Of a stretch of 64,000 nt of DNA, positions 24,113 through 39,030 are shown piece after piece. Below the pieces are notes generated by a model. The model ran no database searches, was not told where the DNA came from, and saw only the letters and a list, made by a program, of their open reading frames with translations. Position 1 is the first letter of the stretch, and the number at the start of each line of letters is the position of its first letter. This DNA is from Sipunculus nudus (Eukaryota; Annelida; Sipuncula; Golfingiida; Sipunculidae): NCBI GenBank assembly GCA_026874595.1, contig CM049317.1:56554118-56618117 (forward strand), written 5' to 3'. Made by a program: the position numbers and the translations under genes.

Positions 24113-25445
24113 CTTTCTGCTACATACCCAGAGCTTTTATGAGCTAGCAAAAAGGAAAGATGCTTTACAAATTCCAAACAAGAATACAGGAATAGAACCT
24201 GAACAGGTTAATATAAAATTAAGGGAACGGTGTCGGAGAAACTTGTGGTAAATGTGACAAGCATGCAGACAGATGGCCTTTATACACAGAACAAAAATCG
24301 GGCCACATTAGCTATGGTGCCCTTTAACGCAAAACTGCTCGGTGACCTTTGCCAGATAAAAGCTTTAGGCCGACATTGAGGCGATACTCAGCGACTTGGA
24401 TTTTTTTCTTTATCATTTAATGACCACTCAGGTTATGTCCGCGGAATCCCAATAACTTATCACCGGTTATCAATAAAATAAATATTAAAAGTAATAAAAG
24501 TACAACATTAAACTTGATTAACAAGAAATGAGAAGGTACAGGAGGTGTGAAAGTTATAATTGGTTCAGAACAAACACGCATATATATATATGCGTTTGGG
24601 TATGCGTCTGTGACGCTCGCTTTCTCTTTTGGACGCGTGGTTCTGGCTGTCCGAGCGTCCGATCGAACACGTGAATTACTGGCTGTATACGATTAATGTC
24701 GGCTCTTGCAACAGTCAATGACCATTGTCTCACATGCACAAATCAACCAAAAACCGGGCTGCTAAATATTTATCGAGAGGGTTAATGACTTAAAAGATTA
24801 AGTAAATAAAATTGAGGTAACAGTAAGAAAATTGGGCATGTTTCTGATTTCGCTTGGCAAAGCTGAATCATTGAACCCGAACACAACGGACCACCATCAC
24901 GGATGTGTATGGGAAAAACATTCTTTCCTTCAGAGCTTTAGTGTTAATCGGGCCTTTAAGCTGTAACTCCGAAGTCTATCGCCTCAACCACAATATTGGC
25001 TTCGTCATATATACACCTGACAACCATTTCCCCAATAAAGCTGTTATTGGTCCTTCGGGTTTATCAATATACACATAGACTTATTTCTCCACCATTTTAG
25101 CCATTATGGTCCCTTTTATTCATTCACTTTGTTGCATTTTGCCGTTCGTAAATATACCTTTAAAATTTATTATTTTTTTAAATAATTATTATCTTGGTTT
25201 GGCAGTGTTTTATTCCTATATATAGGGTTTCTGTCATCGTTTTATATTTAGGCGCCATTGTCATTTTTTCAACAAAAGATCACTTCCGGTCTTCTACTTC
25301 CGTGTCATGTGACTCTTAAACCCTTTTTCAAAATGGTCACATATTTTATACATATATTTATAATACCATACAAATGTTCTTGCTTGATACAAACCCTGTC
25401 GTAACTTGCCCGACCTGTAACTAAATATTTAACCAAACCAAATCA
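24113..25445. other. Gene-free stretch
   Basis: Includes the 20-bp perfect palindrome ACGCATATATATATATGCGT at about 24576-24595. Otherwise nothing recognised. Confidence 0.55.
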
Positions 25446-25900
25446 ACGAATCGAAGATCGCTTCATTTGGCTGCAATCTTGCGGGCTTTCCTGGAATTTG
25501 TGTATGGAAGCCAGGGACCAAATTGCACCGGAGATATGCGGGTTTTTATGTTCTTTTGCCACAAGTGGACCCAGGGGAGTCGCCAGATAGCGGGTTACAC
25601 AATTTCATATCAGGCTTGCCTAGTCGGGGTATCTAGCCAGGACCAGAGCTTGGAGCAGACCGTGGAAACCGGAGCCTGATGGGAGACACACCGGGATTAG
25701 GTTATGGCCCAAGTCATGAATAAGGAAGCTATTACCTCTTATGGTGTATAATTCTTGTGGTGGGTTCCCCGAATCCCGCTTACGTGGACGCTCATCTGAA
25801 TTGCCCGTTAGAAAGGCCAACAGCTGAGTCATGGCCATTGCAATTGATGGACCTCCCCGTGTGTTTATCTCCATGGGACTTGCAGCTGAATCTGTCGTTT
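25446..25900. promoter_or_regulatory. GC-rich island, candidate conserved noncoding element
   Basis: This is about 450 bases of balanced composition without simple repeats. Overlapping frames on both strands (25467-25679 plus, 25620-25874 minus, 25757-26005 plus) match no known family to my eye and lack splice context. GGGATTAGG is Otx/Bicoid-like, and CAGCTGAGTCATGG combines E-box and AP-1 cores beside CATTGCAATTGATGG. A conserved enhancer is one reading; an unknown exon or decayed element is another. Confidence 0.3.
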
Positions 25901-27855
25901 CTATTTAATTCTATCAACTATTTTCTATTTACTTCTACCAAATTATATCATGCTTACCCCCCCCCCCCCCCTTACAGCCCGAGGCCCACACTAAAATGCC
26001 TTTAAACGGATATATGCATGCGTTCATTCCTGTATGTGTGATTGTGTGTGTTTGCATGTTTGTTTTTTTTTTTGTTCACAACAGAACTCACGCAATCATA
26101 AACGTAAACTCATGAAATTTTCAGGGCATTTCAGGAATAGGCCAATGAAGAACCGATTAGATTTCATTTGTGCACGAATGAACCTGGGAATATGGGCTGA
26201 ATAAATGAATGGCGGAGGCTTGCATTCATTAGAATGCAGAAATTTAGTTTAACTAAAACAAAACACTGAGAGAGTCACAGACAAATTTTCATACACCATG
26301 TTGTAGACGCATCTAACTCTGTAATAACTGAAGCTTACTTGTTGATTAAGATCGGTCATTTCCGTACCCACTGCGTAATCATTAAGATCTTATCGTCAAA
26401 TGTTGTCTATAGATGTTCCATTTACCGAAGTCTACAGCATTTTATGATTACAACTAATGTAATTGTTTTCGTCATTTGATGCCTCTCGATACGTTATCTG
26501 CTCGTGTATCTACCTCGTGTAACGAGGAAATGTTGATTGTTTCTGATGTATAATACTGATGTCGTCCATTGAGGAAAACGTATCATTCTCATTTTATAGA
26601 GACAGATTGTTCATATTAGAATCATATATTGTTCAGGAAGACCACTTTGTATTGCAAATATTCTCATATAAGATTGTAAAGTTCATCCATGTTTAATAAT
26701 ACTTGATTGCGGTCAGTCATATAGTATATAGTCCTATATATATATATCAAAGCGCTTTACAAAAAGTGTATTTCTTCATTTTAGTGAATAATAATAGTAC
26801 CACATATATTGACACATATATTGATTAAGTATAGACTTGATATTGTAGACTAGCAAAACTTTGTATTGTGTTATTTACTTTCTTTTGTATTAATAGACAT
26901 TTTATTTGATTAAGTTCTGTGCAAGTTCATCTTATCAGAGGAGGCTACACTCGAATATATCCTGCGTGCTTGTGTGAAATAAACTATATATGTTCTTGCA
27001 AACGTTAGTTAAAAAATACCAAGTGCCACCCTTTTGCAAAGTTCCGAACCTCGGTCGTATCAAGGTTGTTTGTAACAATGGTCTTATATACCCACGTAAC
27101 CTTCATGCAGGTCCGCGCCTTTTCAATGCATGGGATACTTGGACGGGGCCATCGAAAAACCATACAGCAATTATGACAGTATATATACAGGCTTAAAGGG
27201 GCCTATTCCGATATCTGCACTCTTATCAATCTCTTGAAGCTTTTTATTAAAAAAAGGCCAGTGAATACCATGCAGTGCAGTGTGTTCGTTTTGTTTATGC
27301 CCCCATGTTTAGAACATGTGGGGGTCGCCCAAATAAACCAAACAAATGCAACAAGGACATCTGGTAGAAAGTAAGAGAGCTGTTGTAAGAACTTTTCTTA
27401 ACAAAAAGTCATTATGTACACAGAGCAGGACAGAAACCATATAATTTCTATGGAAAAGGTAGATGAATCGGGGGAGATGCCTCGCCACTTCCGCGTCATG
27501 GCACTCCCCACCCCCCCCCCCCCCTTACACACCCCTTTATCTAATCCTGTACATGCCCTTGTTTTCTACATGAACAGACTTGTATAAGCTAACAGTCCAA
27601 TAAAGGGAACAGAGCCATTTGTGTATATATGTAGTAGTACGAAAATGTTGGTAATTCAGATTTTATATTCGAGCTATTCTCTCGCGCAGTATATGCGTAA
27701 AACATTAACCATGTCAAGGAGTTTCAGAACAATATACGAAAAGCAATATATGAACTTATTCGATTTCTTTGTGGCAGTACACAAATTTTTCATGGAGCAT
27801 TCAAGCAGGCAATAAATACTTTTATTTAATTTTTTTAAAATAAACCCTTAAACTG
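25901..27855. other. Gene-free region
   Basis: Contains a C12 run (25959-25970), a foldback CCCCCATGTT/AACATGTGGGGG at 27301-27326, and C runs near 27510-27523. No gene is supported. Confidence 0.55.
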
Positions 27856-27982
27856 TATATATATATATATATATATATGTATGAGTAGCCATGCTGGTTC
27901 ATTGTTTTATAGATGGAAAGGGTATACACAGAAAAGTGGTTCACTGGCAGTGAACCACTTTTCTGTGTATACCCTTTCCATC

Positions 27983-28007
<25 letters not shown>
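27856..28007. repeat. Perfect 79-bp palindrome between two (TA)n arrays
   Basis: 27908-27946 and 27948-27986 are exact reverse complements (39 bases each) around a single G at 27947. The outer flanks are (TA)n at 27856-27878 and 27983-28007. The arm begins TATAGATGGAAAGGG and reaches GTGGTTCACTG at the centre. No known element family was recognised. Confidence 0.97.
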
Positions 28008-28015
<8 letters not shown>

Positions 28016-28648
28016 AATGAAACAAGGATATACCACTTTTAAACCCTGAATTAACTCTTTCCTTCTCACACTTTATTACATGGCAACAGGACAATTACTC
28101 CACAGACAACCGCCGTCAACTAAACCCCTGACAGTTATCCCCGGAAAATTACCCTCATATCCCCATGGTATAAAATATATTTTAGAGAACACAGTATAAC
28201 CAATGAAGTATCATAAAATATATACTCCATGTACAGATTCTGTATTGTGTGTGAGTGGCGTATTAATGCAATATATTAAAATTACAGAACGCTTTTAACT
28301 GAAAAAAAAAATGGAATACAGGCATGTGTGCAAGAAATGGATACTTAACATTGTGTATATAAAGGACTATACCAGCTCCAGGACTTATTATAGATTATCT
28401 GAGAGGAAATGCATAAATGTTAATAGCCACTTTAATACACATGTAATGGTTTTTGTTGCGGTATACATTTGCCCTTTTACGATTCATTTGTCTGCAAATG
28501 TTTTCATTGAAATATATTGTGTTACCACATTTTTGTGTGTTTCACGTAATATCAGAATATTGACCAACCCAAGGTGAAAATGGACACCCCAAGCAACCAT
28601 GCAGCCAACATTATTCCTGACCTTAATAAAGTGCCATTATGAATATAG
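28008..28648. other. AT-rich gene-free stretch
   Basis: The short plus frame at 28311-28577 has no recognisable domain. Confidence 0.6.
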
Positions 28649-28822
28649 ACTTCAGAACCTGTCTGAAAGACCACCTGTCTTCTATAAGACCACCTTTTGG
28701 TGAACCGAAAGCATTCACATTTGTTATAACTGAAATGTCTAATAAGAACACCTTAATTTGCATTAAGACAACTTTTGGCTTAAAACGGTTACGGATGACC
28801 TTATTACACAGGTTTCACTGTA
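28649..28822 (+). mobile_element. GACCACCTGT-type MITE, copy 3
   Basis: Begins ACTTCAGAACCTGTCTGAAA and ends ACACAGGTTTCACTGTA, with GGTGAACCGAAAGCATTCAC inside, matching the inverted interior of copy 1. Confidence 0.6.
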
Positions 28823-30039
28823 AATGGTTTACAATGTGTGTTTTATAACATGGAGGTAATTGTACGAGGTTATTATTGTCCCGGGGGCTGTCATCTCGCT
28901 TGCTAATTGACTTAGCTGTATACAGTTGTCTTCATTTGTACTAAATTGTGCAGCGTATCCTGTAACAAAACAATACTCTTGTTGCATGGGTACCAGGTAT
29001 AAAATGCACAACATATGTTAAATATTATAATGATATATAAATACAAGTTACAATACAAATGTAAATGATATAATAAGAATGTATAATTAATACAAAATAA
29101 TAGATTATCCTTTAAGATCATTAGGTTATCATGTTCACTTGAGTGAAGTATATAAGATAGCAACATGCAAACGACTTTGCCCGATAGAATGACTTTGTAT
29201 AGTACAAGAGGCTAAGATATAACGCTGCAAGACCAATGAAGTGTAAGCGCGATAATTTTTAAAACGCTGCAGATTGTCTCAGGTGGGGAAGGGGGGGGGG
29301 ATTATCTTAGAGCCATAATACGTGAATAGTATAGGCTAACTTTTAACGTTCCTCGGCGTAGATTGTATTGTATAATGCATGCTTCGGGATGAAGCCCTTG
29401 ACTTCAATGAGTCCCAATGAATAGGTCAATGTCACCTACTTTACATCAAGGTCATGCCCACTCCGAATTTGTAGTACTTCCGGCATAATATGTTAATACA
29501 ACCATAACCGGAAATGGAACTATGTCATAGAGCTTTATATATTTACGTATAATCTTAAATACGCGAGGACCTTTCAGAGGATGTGGTGAAAGAGGGTGTA
29601 TAAAGCAAGAAAGATTGGTACAACTGCAGATAGTTTTGCATTTGCATTTAAAATATCGCATTTGTATTCAAAATACAGAGCGACTAATCTCTATACCACT
29701 TAATTTGTTTGCAAATCAGAATGTAAATGTTGAATTTTCAAATTTAAAAACATATTCATTTCTGCAGTTCTTAACTCTTTCACTGAGAATTACAATTTGA
29801 ATAATATATGTTATAGCATATTTACCTCATTATGACCTTTGGCCAGCTGCTGTAAAATAAGTGATTCTTTAAAATTTTCACATATTTCAAAACAGGTTGG
29901 AACTAAGGAAGCATTTATTTTTTAATTGTTATGGCATTAATTTATTTGAAGCACTTGCATTAAAATGTGCTTCGTTAATAAATTATTTGTTCGTTTTTGA
30001 TAACCGTGCAATGTCTATATAATACTATTATTTTATTAA

Positions 30040-30041
<2 letters not shown>
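28823..30041. other. AT-rich gene-free stretch
   Basis: No gene recognised. A G10 run lies at 29291-29300. Confidence 0.6.

Positions 30042-30076
<35 letters not shown>
30042..30076. repeat. (TA)n microsatellite
   Basis: About 17 units. Confidence 0.95.
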
Positions 30077-31619
<1,543 letters not shown>

Positions 31620-31644
31620 ACACACATATATATACATATATATA

Positions 31645-31714
<70 letters not shown>
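31620..31714. repeat. (AC)n/(TA)n array
   Basis: CACACACATATATATACATA-type start followed by two TA blocks. Confidence 0.95.
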
Positions 31715-31717
<3 letters not shown>

Positions 31718-33118
31718 TATAATTAAACAGTAAAATCGAAACATAATCGGGTTTATTACTTTCGAAATAAAGAATAGAAAATAATACCAGATTTACATCT
31801 ATATTATATACGTGGAACCAGAACTCCCTCGATTGTCTATAGGAGAGTTTTTCATATAACTTTGTGCCGTCATTCTATATAAACAAGAGGGATGGAATAA
31901 TGACAGCTGTCAAGAATGATTATTATTTCATATTTCTTATATTGACTAAATTCGTTACTTGCAAAGACTATGTTTTTCAATAATATAAAGGTTATATATT
32001 AACATACTAGAACCATGTACTTGAAAGTATAACAGTTGAACTTGAACCTTTGCTGGCGTAAAATCTGCATATAACGATATATAAATTAGTTTTCCTGTGA
32101 ATTGCATATACACTCCCTCAAAATTGTGTATACTTTTTTTCAATTCTTTTAAATATTAATAGAAAAATTGTTATAAAATACATATATTTAATTGTATTTG
32201 AAACATAAACGTCTTACCAATGATTTATACATGAGCATTCTAGGGGGCAATTTGCTTTCGCAATGTTGGGGTGGGGCATATACAATGTACTTCGAATCCC
32301 CCCCCCCCCCCCCAATACACTGGGGTAAACCATATTTAATACCCCACCCCAATTTTCTAAATATAATGTAATAAAAGTCATGTAATCAGGTGTTTATCCG
32401 GAACCAATTTCTGGGGGAGAGGATGTTCCCCTTTTGCGGTAAGAAAACTTTTTAAAATTGTCGTTCAAAATATATATCAATATCAAAGCAATGTGGGTAT
32501 AAAATAATTTAATTGTTATGCTTCGGAAACCACTAAGAAATAAAAACCCTTGTCTCCATGCAAACTTCTCATCTATAATCTGTTACATATTATGTTAATA
32601 ATAATAATAATCCGCATTTTACGGATTGCATCTGAGCTTATAAAAATGACATTAACAATTACCAAAATGTGGGGGATATAACATCGTGTATATATGCAAT
32701 TGTTTGCTTTTGGACAATATTTTTTACTTAAGTGCATGGGACATACATTTTAAGCAAAGCAAGAACTTTTAGAAATGTAAAAAAAAATCAAATTAATAGT
32801 GTTTTTAAGAAAAAGGGGCATTATCATATAATCATTTTTTTTAAACACGTATACGTATTTTGAAACACTTTTCTATAAAATATTTTGCAATCTTTATCAT
32901 ATTTTTGTATAATGGTCACAATATAAACAAGATTCCTGCGTTGAACAAGTAAAAGCATACCGACAGCTATATTTTGAGTAAACAAGCCCTCATATAGTTT
33001 CTTCCTCAAAAAGACCTTTAATTGGTCTGGTAATTAATGCATTAAGTCTCTTCGTCGGCATGCAAAACGTGAGGTCACATATACGTATAATGTAGTGGCT
33101 CCTTTTTGTAGTTCAACT

Positions 33119-33121
<3 letters not shown>
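31715..33121. other. AT-rich gene-free region
   Basis: C15 run at 32299-32313, with a CCCCACCCC tract at 32342-32350. No gene recognised. Confidence 0.65.
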
Positions 33122-33174
<53 letters not shown>

Positions 33175-33392
33175 GCAATAGCCGCGTTAGTTTATTGTCG
33201 ATATATAGGTAAAGAATCAGAGTGACTCCTTTAGATGGACTAAATTATTTATTATCACATGTAAGCTTTTCACGCGCTTCGAAAGCTTGTGTGATAGAAT
33301 TGATATATTTAAAACTATACTGTTTGATGTTACATATATAATTAAATAATATAGTGATTATATATATATATATATATAAAACACGCGTATAT

Positions 33393-33443
<51 letters not shown>
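33122..33443. repeat. Three (TA)n arrays
   Basis: 33122-33172, 33358-33378 and 33394-33443. Confidence 0.95.
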
Positions 33444-33444
<1 letters not shown>

Positions 33445-34097
33445 CTAGTATTAATATTAGTATATGAACAACGGCAGATGAGCTTATTCAACGTTGAAAC
33501 CTAATCCCAAGACAACGGGTATCTGTAAATGGGTCTGACCCATCTTAAGATGGGTCTGAACCAATAACCGATGAAGATTTTTGGGTGGGGCCCATTTTAC
33601 CATTTCGATACCTGATAGCCAGACATTGGGAAATTAACGATCAGAAGATGTATACCGCACACACACGCACACACACTCACCCTCACATACACACATTTAT
33701 AAACATATATACAAATTGATGCATGCAGGTGCTTGCAATTAATGGGGGCGTGGGACTTGATATGTTTATTCCTCTATTACACCCTTTTATTTGTCTGTAT
33801 ATGTATTCCGTCATGTATTATATACAATCAATACCCCATAAAATCACAGCTGCACCGGCCACAATTTATATATACAGCATGGTATATATGTTTTATATAT
33901 ACTTTGTGCCGCCATTATAACAATAAACACCACTTACAGCGGGGTTTTATGATGTTGTGGCGCTGATCTGTTCAGTCCAAATTACTTAAGGGCATACATT
34001 TATTATGACATGTTATTCTGCATTCCCAGTTTTACCAGCTCATAAAATCAACAGAGCTGACAAAAGAAATAAAAAAAGTACTTAAGCTACACCACTG

Positions 34098-34101
<4 letters not shown>
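33444..34101. other. Gene-free block with homeodomain-type motifs
   Basis: GCAATTAATGGGGGCG (33736-33751), CCCATAAAATCACAGCTG (33835-33852) and GGTTTTATGATG (33943-33954) are TAAT/TTAT-core motifs in a slightly GC-richer 250-base stretch (33720-33970). It could be an enhancer; no protein domain is encoded. Confidence 0.3.

Positions 34102-34147
<46 letters not shown>
34102..34147. repeat. (TA)n microsatellite
   Basis: About 23 units. Confidence 0.95.
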
Positions 34148-34149
<2 letters not shown>

Positions 34150-34735
34150 AATAATTAAAAACTATCAAATTCCAGATAAAAGTATTTTTTCCCAGCGATA
34201 CTGTGGTATGCAGGTAAAACCGGTTATATATGTGTAAAACAAAAATAAGGGAAAAAATTATTTCATATATATATATTAATCAAATGTTTAGTATACATAT
34301 ATAGAGAGAGAGAGAATGAGAGAGGGATAGAGAGAGAACGAGCTAAACAAATTACCTAAAGAACTGGAAGAATAAAATAACAGAAAAATCTTAAAATCGT
34401 TTTTGATTTATTCCAAAAATCGTTTCGATTTAAATAAAGTTACATACAAAAGCTCTCTATCTGTTATGCTTACTATAAAAATATAGTATTTTTGAAGTGT
34501 TTGAGGCATGAGGACACAATTTAAGTAATCTTTTTTTACTTTGACTTTTCTGTGACTAATAATTACATTCGTATTTCGATCATGTTAGGTCACGGCAAAA
34601 ATCTTCCTTATAATGGATTCTTAATGTGAAAAATACTGGATTGAACTGTTGACAATACAAAGTTCTTTTGCGTATGACTCGTTAATCAGGCGTTTGGGGA
34701 ATATATGGAGGCGAATAGTCTTCGAAAATAGAGAG

Positions 34736-34738
<3 letters not shown>
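34148..34738. other. AT-rich gene-free stretch
   Basis: A short (GA)n tract lies at 34302-34338. Nothing else recognised. Confidence 0.65.
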
Positions 34739-34786
<48 letters not shown>

Positions 34787-34916
34787 AGTAAATATATAAA
34801 ATTCTGGGAAATGTAAACATGCATGCATGCATAAAGCCAACTATTATACTTTAAAAAACGTTTAAGTGTTATAGTTTGCTTTATATATGTTCGAATTCGA
34901 GAGATTCTCCAAATTC

Positions 34917-34972
<56 letters not shown>

Positions 34973-35058
34973 AATATATTGTACAGGGGAAATGATAGCA
35001 AAAATAAAACCTTCGTGAATATGACACCCAATCAAACTGTTAGAACTGACGTTTATAC

Positions 35059-35124
<66 letters not shown>
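34739..35124. repeat. Cluster of (TA)n arrays
   Basis: 34739-34784, 34920-34972 and 35060-35124, with unique spacers. Confidence 0.95.
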
Positions 35125-35127
<3 letters not shown>

Positions 35128-36954
35128 TAGAGCCCTGCGCGGGCCTGCGGTACAACTACATTTACTTATGTAAGCACTGCAAGTATGTTAATGTTCCTTC
35201 GGTTATTCCATTTTCAGAATTACCATATAGTGTACACACTGGTGGAATATAAATTTCCTGAGTTCTGAGACGGATTAAAAAAAAAGGCAGGGACCGTGCA
35301 CTAAATTCAGAATAATGTACAAATGTACCTGGCTATATAAAGTGGTGTATATTTAGACTGTTCAGCACTGTATTATCCTATATGTACACTTGTAGCCAGT
35401 CTGATAGATTACCAGGATTATACCTTTGATCTTATATATTAGTCACTGAATGCCATGGGGTGCATCTGGCTCGGTCACCAGCTGGATATAGCTTTATATA
35501 ACTCAAAAAGAGGAGTGCATTGGCACAGCAGAATGAAATAAAGAGCATGGCGCTCATTTGATATAACTATATTCTCGTGTACACAACCATGACATAGAGC
35601 TGACTCATTCTGCAGTTCCATATACCCCCCCCCCCCCTATTAACTGATCTTCACTGAAGAGGATTAACCTTTTTGTCAAATAAAAGGTGTGAACTTTTGT
35701 GAGCAAGTAGTGTCCTCTATAGCTAATGCAGCTGTGCAGAGTTTGTTTTATATTTCCGTATATAGCAGCATATACTGTATAGCTGCCTTTTTCACAAGGG
35801 TTTAATTTCACGATATTCGTGAAAGTGAAAGAAACATGTGAAACCCTAGGAAATAAGATTCCCCATTGAATTAAATGAATAATGATTCATCTGCACAAAC
35901 AAACTATAGTTATCACACATTTGAAAACATGGTTCGTTAATCACCAGTCTAATCTGTGTATGCAAAAAATCAGCAAAACCTTGGACAGCGAGCCTTAGAG
36001 GTTTAATACACGTCGTATTAAATCCTCAAATCATAATCATCCATAACCACATTTACAAACGCACATATCAGCTACGGCGGATATGGTGATACATAGTATC
36101 GGTATACTGGCCCATGTGAACAAACACTATAATGTATGCAATCAACTCTGACACGGGTCATAATATAATGATTGTAACAGAAATGAGTGAGGTATTGTGG
36201 GATTTATTTTCATTTTATAGTTAACATTAATACTGTCTCACTTGGATTTTATAGGTTCTAGTGAACCAGCGAAAATTAAAGCTTCGCGAAACGGACAAAA
36301 TCGAGATTTCGCGAAAGATTAGCCTCGCGAATATAAAGCCAACCACATGCAGTATGCATGGAAAATGTGTTTAAGCTTTTATTATGCTGTTAGCTTTATA
36401 AATATCTGAATATGTTAAATTTATAACTACTTTAAATATTTTAAGGAGACACAAAGGCAATACTAGTATTTGATTAGTGTCCCATGCAGTTACTGACATT
36501 TCCCATTATATGGCAGTAAATCAATGTAATTATTACAAATAAAAAAATGGGTAACATCCGAAACTGTCCTTTTCAGTGAAAAAAAACGGGAAAAGTCATA
36601 CAATCAGCGAATCATCGTAACCCTATCTACTCACACAAGATGGTCATTCATTATAAATATATTAAAGTGAATAAAAAAATGTTTAGTTGGCTACCTTTTT
36701 GGTTGTCTCATATGTTTATTTGCGGGTTGAATGCGGGCTGACTTTTTGTATAAATGAGGGGCGGGGCGGGGAGGGTGCAGACTGAGAGCTAAATGTGCGG
36801 GGCGGGCGGGTGCGGGTCGAATTATTCTTTATATAGGTTCGGAGCTGTGCCGGGCGGTTTTCACAATTGCGGGGCGGTTGCGGGCTGTATGTATACAGGT
36901 TTGTTTTGCGAGGTGGCTGCGGGCTCTAACTTCCGGCCAGCGCAGAGCTCCTAC
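35128..36954. mobile_element. Possible hAT-like element, ~1.8 kb, flanked by TA arrays
   Basis: TAGAGCCCTGCGCGGGCC at the left and GGCCAGCGCAGAGCTCCTA at the right are inverted relatives, of the GAGCCCTGCGC type seen at hAT ends. The right third (36720-36950) is rich in GCGGGT/GGGGCGGG subterminal motifs. No transposase frame is present. A CGCGAA-repeat fragment sits inside at 36255-36350. The element boundaries abut (TA)n, so the target duplication cannot be judged. Confidence 0.4.
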
Positions 36955-36988
<34 letters not shown>

Positions 36989-36992
36989 GTTT

Positions 36993-37049
<57 letters not shown>
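36955..37049. repeat. (TA)n arrays
   Basis: Two blocks separated by GTTTCTTT. Confidence 0.95.
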
Positions 37050-37052
<3 letters not shown>

Positions 37053-37483
37053 TCTGGTGGAATCGACGCAATATACAGGTGTATGGCGTCGAAAGTCTAA
37101 ATATTGATATTATAAATAGTAATAAGACTTGTATATATTTAGATCTAAAAAAAGAAATTTAATTCTTTATCATTTGATCTTCAACTGCGACCTCCTTGCA
37201 ATGGTTCAAATGTTGCACACATATTAAAATAGACAAACTTGTCTCATGCCCGTCCAAAAAAATTTAAATGCTGAAATATATATCTATTGACACTCTGTAA
37301 CGATATATAGGTCATGAAAATAAAACCATGCATGCATGCATGTATGCGATACACTGAACATGAAAAAAAAAATGGAAATTTAATTTTATAGTGATTACTT
37401 TGCAGCTTTCCACCTGGTGCCGAACATGTACGTTTTCAAGTGCTTTTTGCCCCTGGTCACGCTTGTATAGTATAACGTAATAT

Positions 37484-38368
37484 CCGGTGTATCAGGCCAG
37501 AATAGCCCCCCTCCCCCCCCCCCCCCGCTAGATTGTAAACCTATGGGGTTTATATATTCTGGCCTAGTCCACTTTATACCCCCTTAGGCTAGATTATACC
37601 CCCTTGTTGCTTTTTGTTTTGTTTTATATATATTTAAAAATTGTAGTTCCTACGAAATGACTCACCTTCAGTCAGCTTTTTATTAAATGAATGTAATTAT
37701 CGAGTGTAAGTGAATGATATCTAAGGCGATCGGTATGTAAGTGTGTTGAATCGTGTTACTGTACATAACATAGTTATGTCTCTGGATGTCATCATCTGAT
37801 ATGAGACTTTTAATTAATTCAAACCTGCAACAAAATATCCACATTTAAACAAACTCAAGCTGAAAACAGTCACATGACGTATAAAGATATACAAAAGTAT
37901 ATAAAAGTAAAGTGCAGTATAAAATGAAGTTTTAATTGAATAAATTATGGCTTAAGTTAAGGAAATTACTAAATTTCTCTATAGCTTTTTCCGTATCAAT
38001 ATCAATATTATAAGTTTTGTAGTGACAGTGTCTGAATTAAACTTACATTTAAATTCACACATTTCTCTGATATCATGGATGTACAAATGGATGAATGATC
38101 CATGATTTGGAGTAGCTCTTACTTCTAATAATCTGATACTTAAAAATGCCTGGCGACAGAAAATAGATATTGTAGATAAACTATAAGATTAGGTATGTTT
38201 TAAAAACTGTTGATCAAATGGATCTCCGCATCTGGTATGATACAAGTCAGTGTCTGTGATTCGTTTGAGGGGTATAAACTGGACTTTAGGGGTATAAAAC
38301 AGGTTAGGCTAAAATATACCCCCGGGGTATAAACTTGGCAGGAGGTATAATCTGGCCTGTTACACCGG
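37484..38368 (+). mobile_element. Foldback/MITE-type element with GGGGTATA subterminal repeats, copy 1
   Basis: The terminal inverted repeats are CCGGTGTATCAGGCCAG (37484) and CTGGCCTGTTACACCGG (ending 38368), with one mismatch over 17. Inside each end are multiple TATACCCC/GGGGTATA motifs that can pair. The AT-rich core (37.64-38.2 kb) reappears inverted at 45.3-45.9 kb. No coding capacity. A C14 tract lies near the left end. Confidence 0.75.
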
Positions 38369-38602
38369 TTTATCCAGCTGAAGAAGAAGTTTCTTTTCCT
38401 TGAAAAAGTTCTTCCCCCATCAAATATACATGTATATTATAGTACTGCTTGCTCATTATTGTGAATCCCCCATAAACTGCACACGAATAAAATAAATGTA
38501 TAAAATATATATAAACTGTAAATTTATTTCATGATAAGCTACAGTTAAAACCTTAAACCGCACAAGTCCTTTATTTTATGTAAATATGGTATTATGATCA
38601 AA

Positions 38603-38610
<8 letters not shown>
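38369..38610. other. AT-rich gene-free stretch
   Basis: Nothing recognised. Confidence 0.6.

Positions 38611-38655
<45 letters not shown>
38610..38655. repeat. (TA)n microsatellite
   Basis: About 22 units. Confidence 0.95.
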
Positions 38656-38657
<2 letters not shown>

Positions 38658-38739
38658 GATGTAGTGCTGTTTTCTTTAAATAAATAAAGCACATACTGGA
38701 CTTTAAGTACGTTTTTCTTAACTATAAATATGTATGACC

Positions 38740-38972
38740 ATGCAGGAAAGACGAAACTATAGGCAGGGCTAGGGGCGCGAGAGTGTATGTCCCATGCATG
38801 AGAGGATTGCGCTGGCCATTTGCCGCTGTCTTGGGTTTTTGTGAGGGCCCCGAGGCAAGCCATCTGTCTTTCTATCCACGCTGGCTTGACCAGCGGTCGA
38901 GTGACAAAGGGGCTGGTCATGAAATGGGCGCGTGGTATATCACACGTGCATGTGACCACACAATAACTCACG
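38740..38972. promoter_or_regulatory. GC-rich island, candidate enhancer
   Basis: About 230 bases of GC-rich unique sequence between (TA)n and a (GA)/G-rich tract. ATATCACACGTGCATGTGAC contains an E-box CACGTG. A minus frame (38576-38971) crosses it and then the TA array, with no known domain. Confidence 0.3.
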
Positions 38973-39030
38973 GAGGGAGAGAGAGAGAGGGGGGGGGGGG
39001 GGTGAGGTGAGGTGAGGGGGTGAGTGAGAG
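38973..39030. repeat. (GA)n, G13 and (GGTGA)n tract
   Basis: A purine-only strand with GAGAGA, a G run and GGTGA repeats. It has G-quadruplex or triplex potential. Confidence 0.85.
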
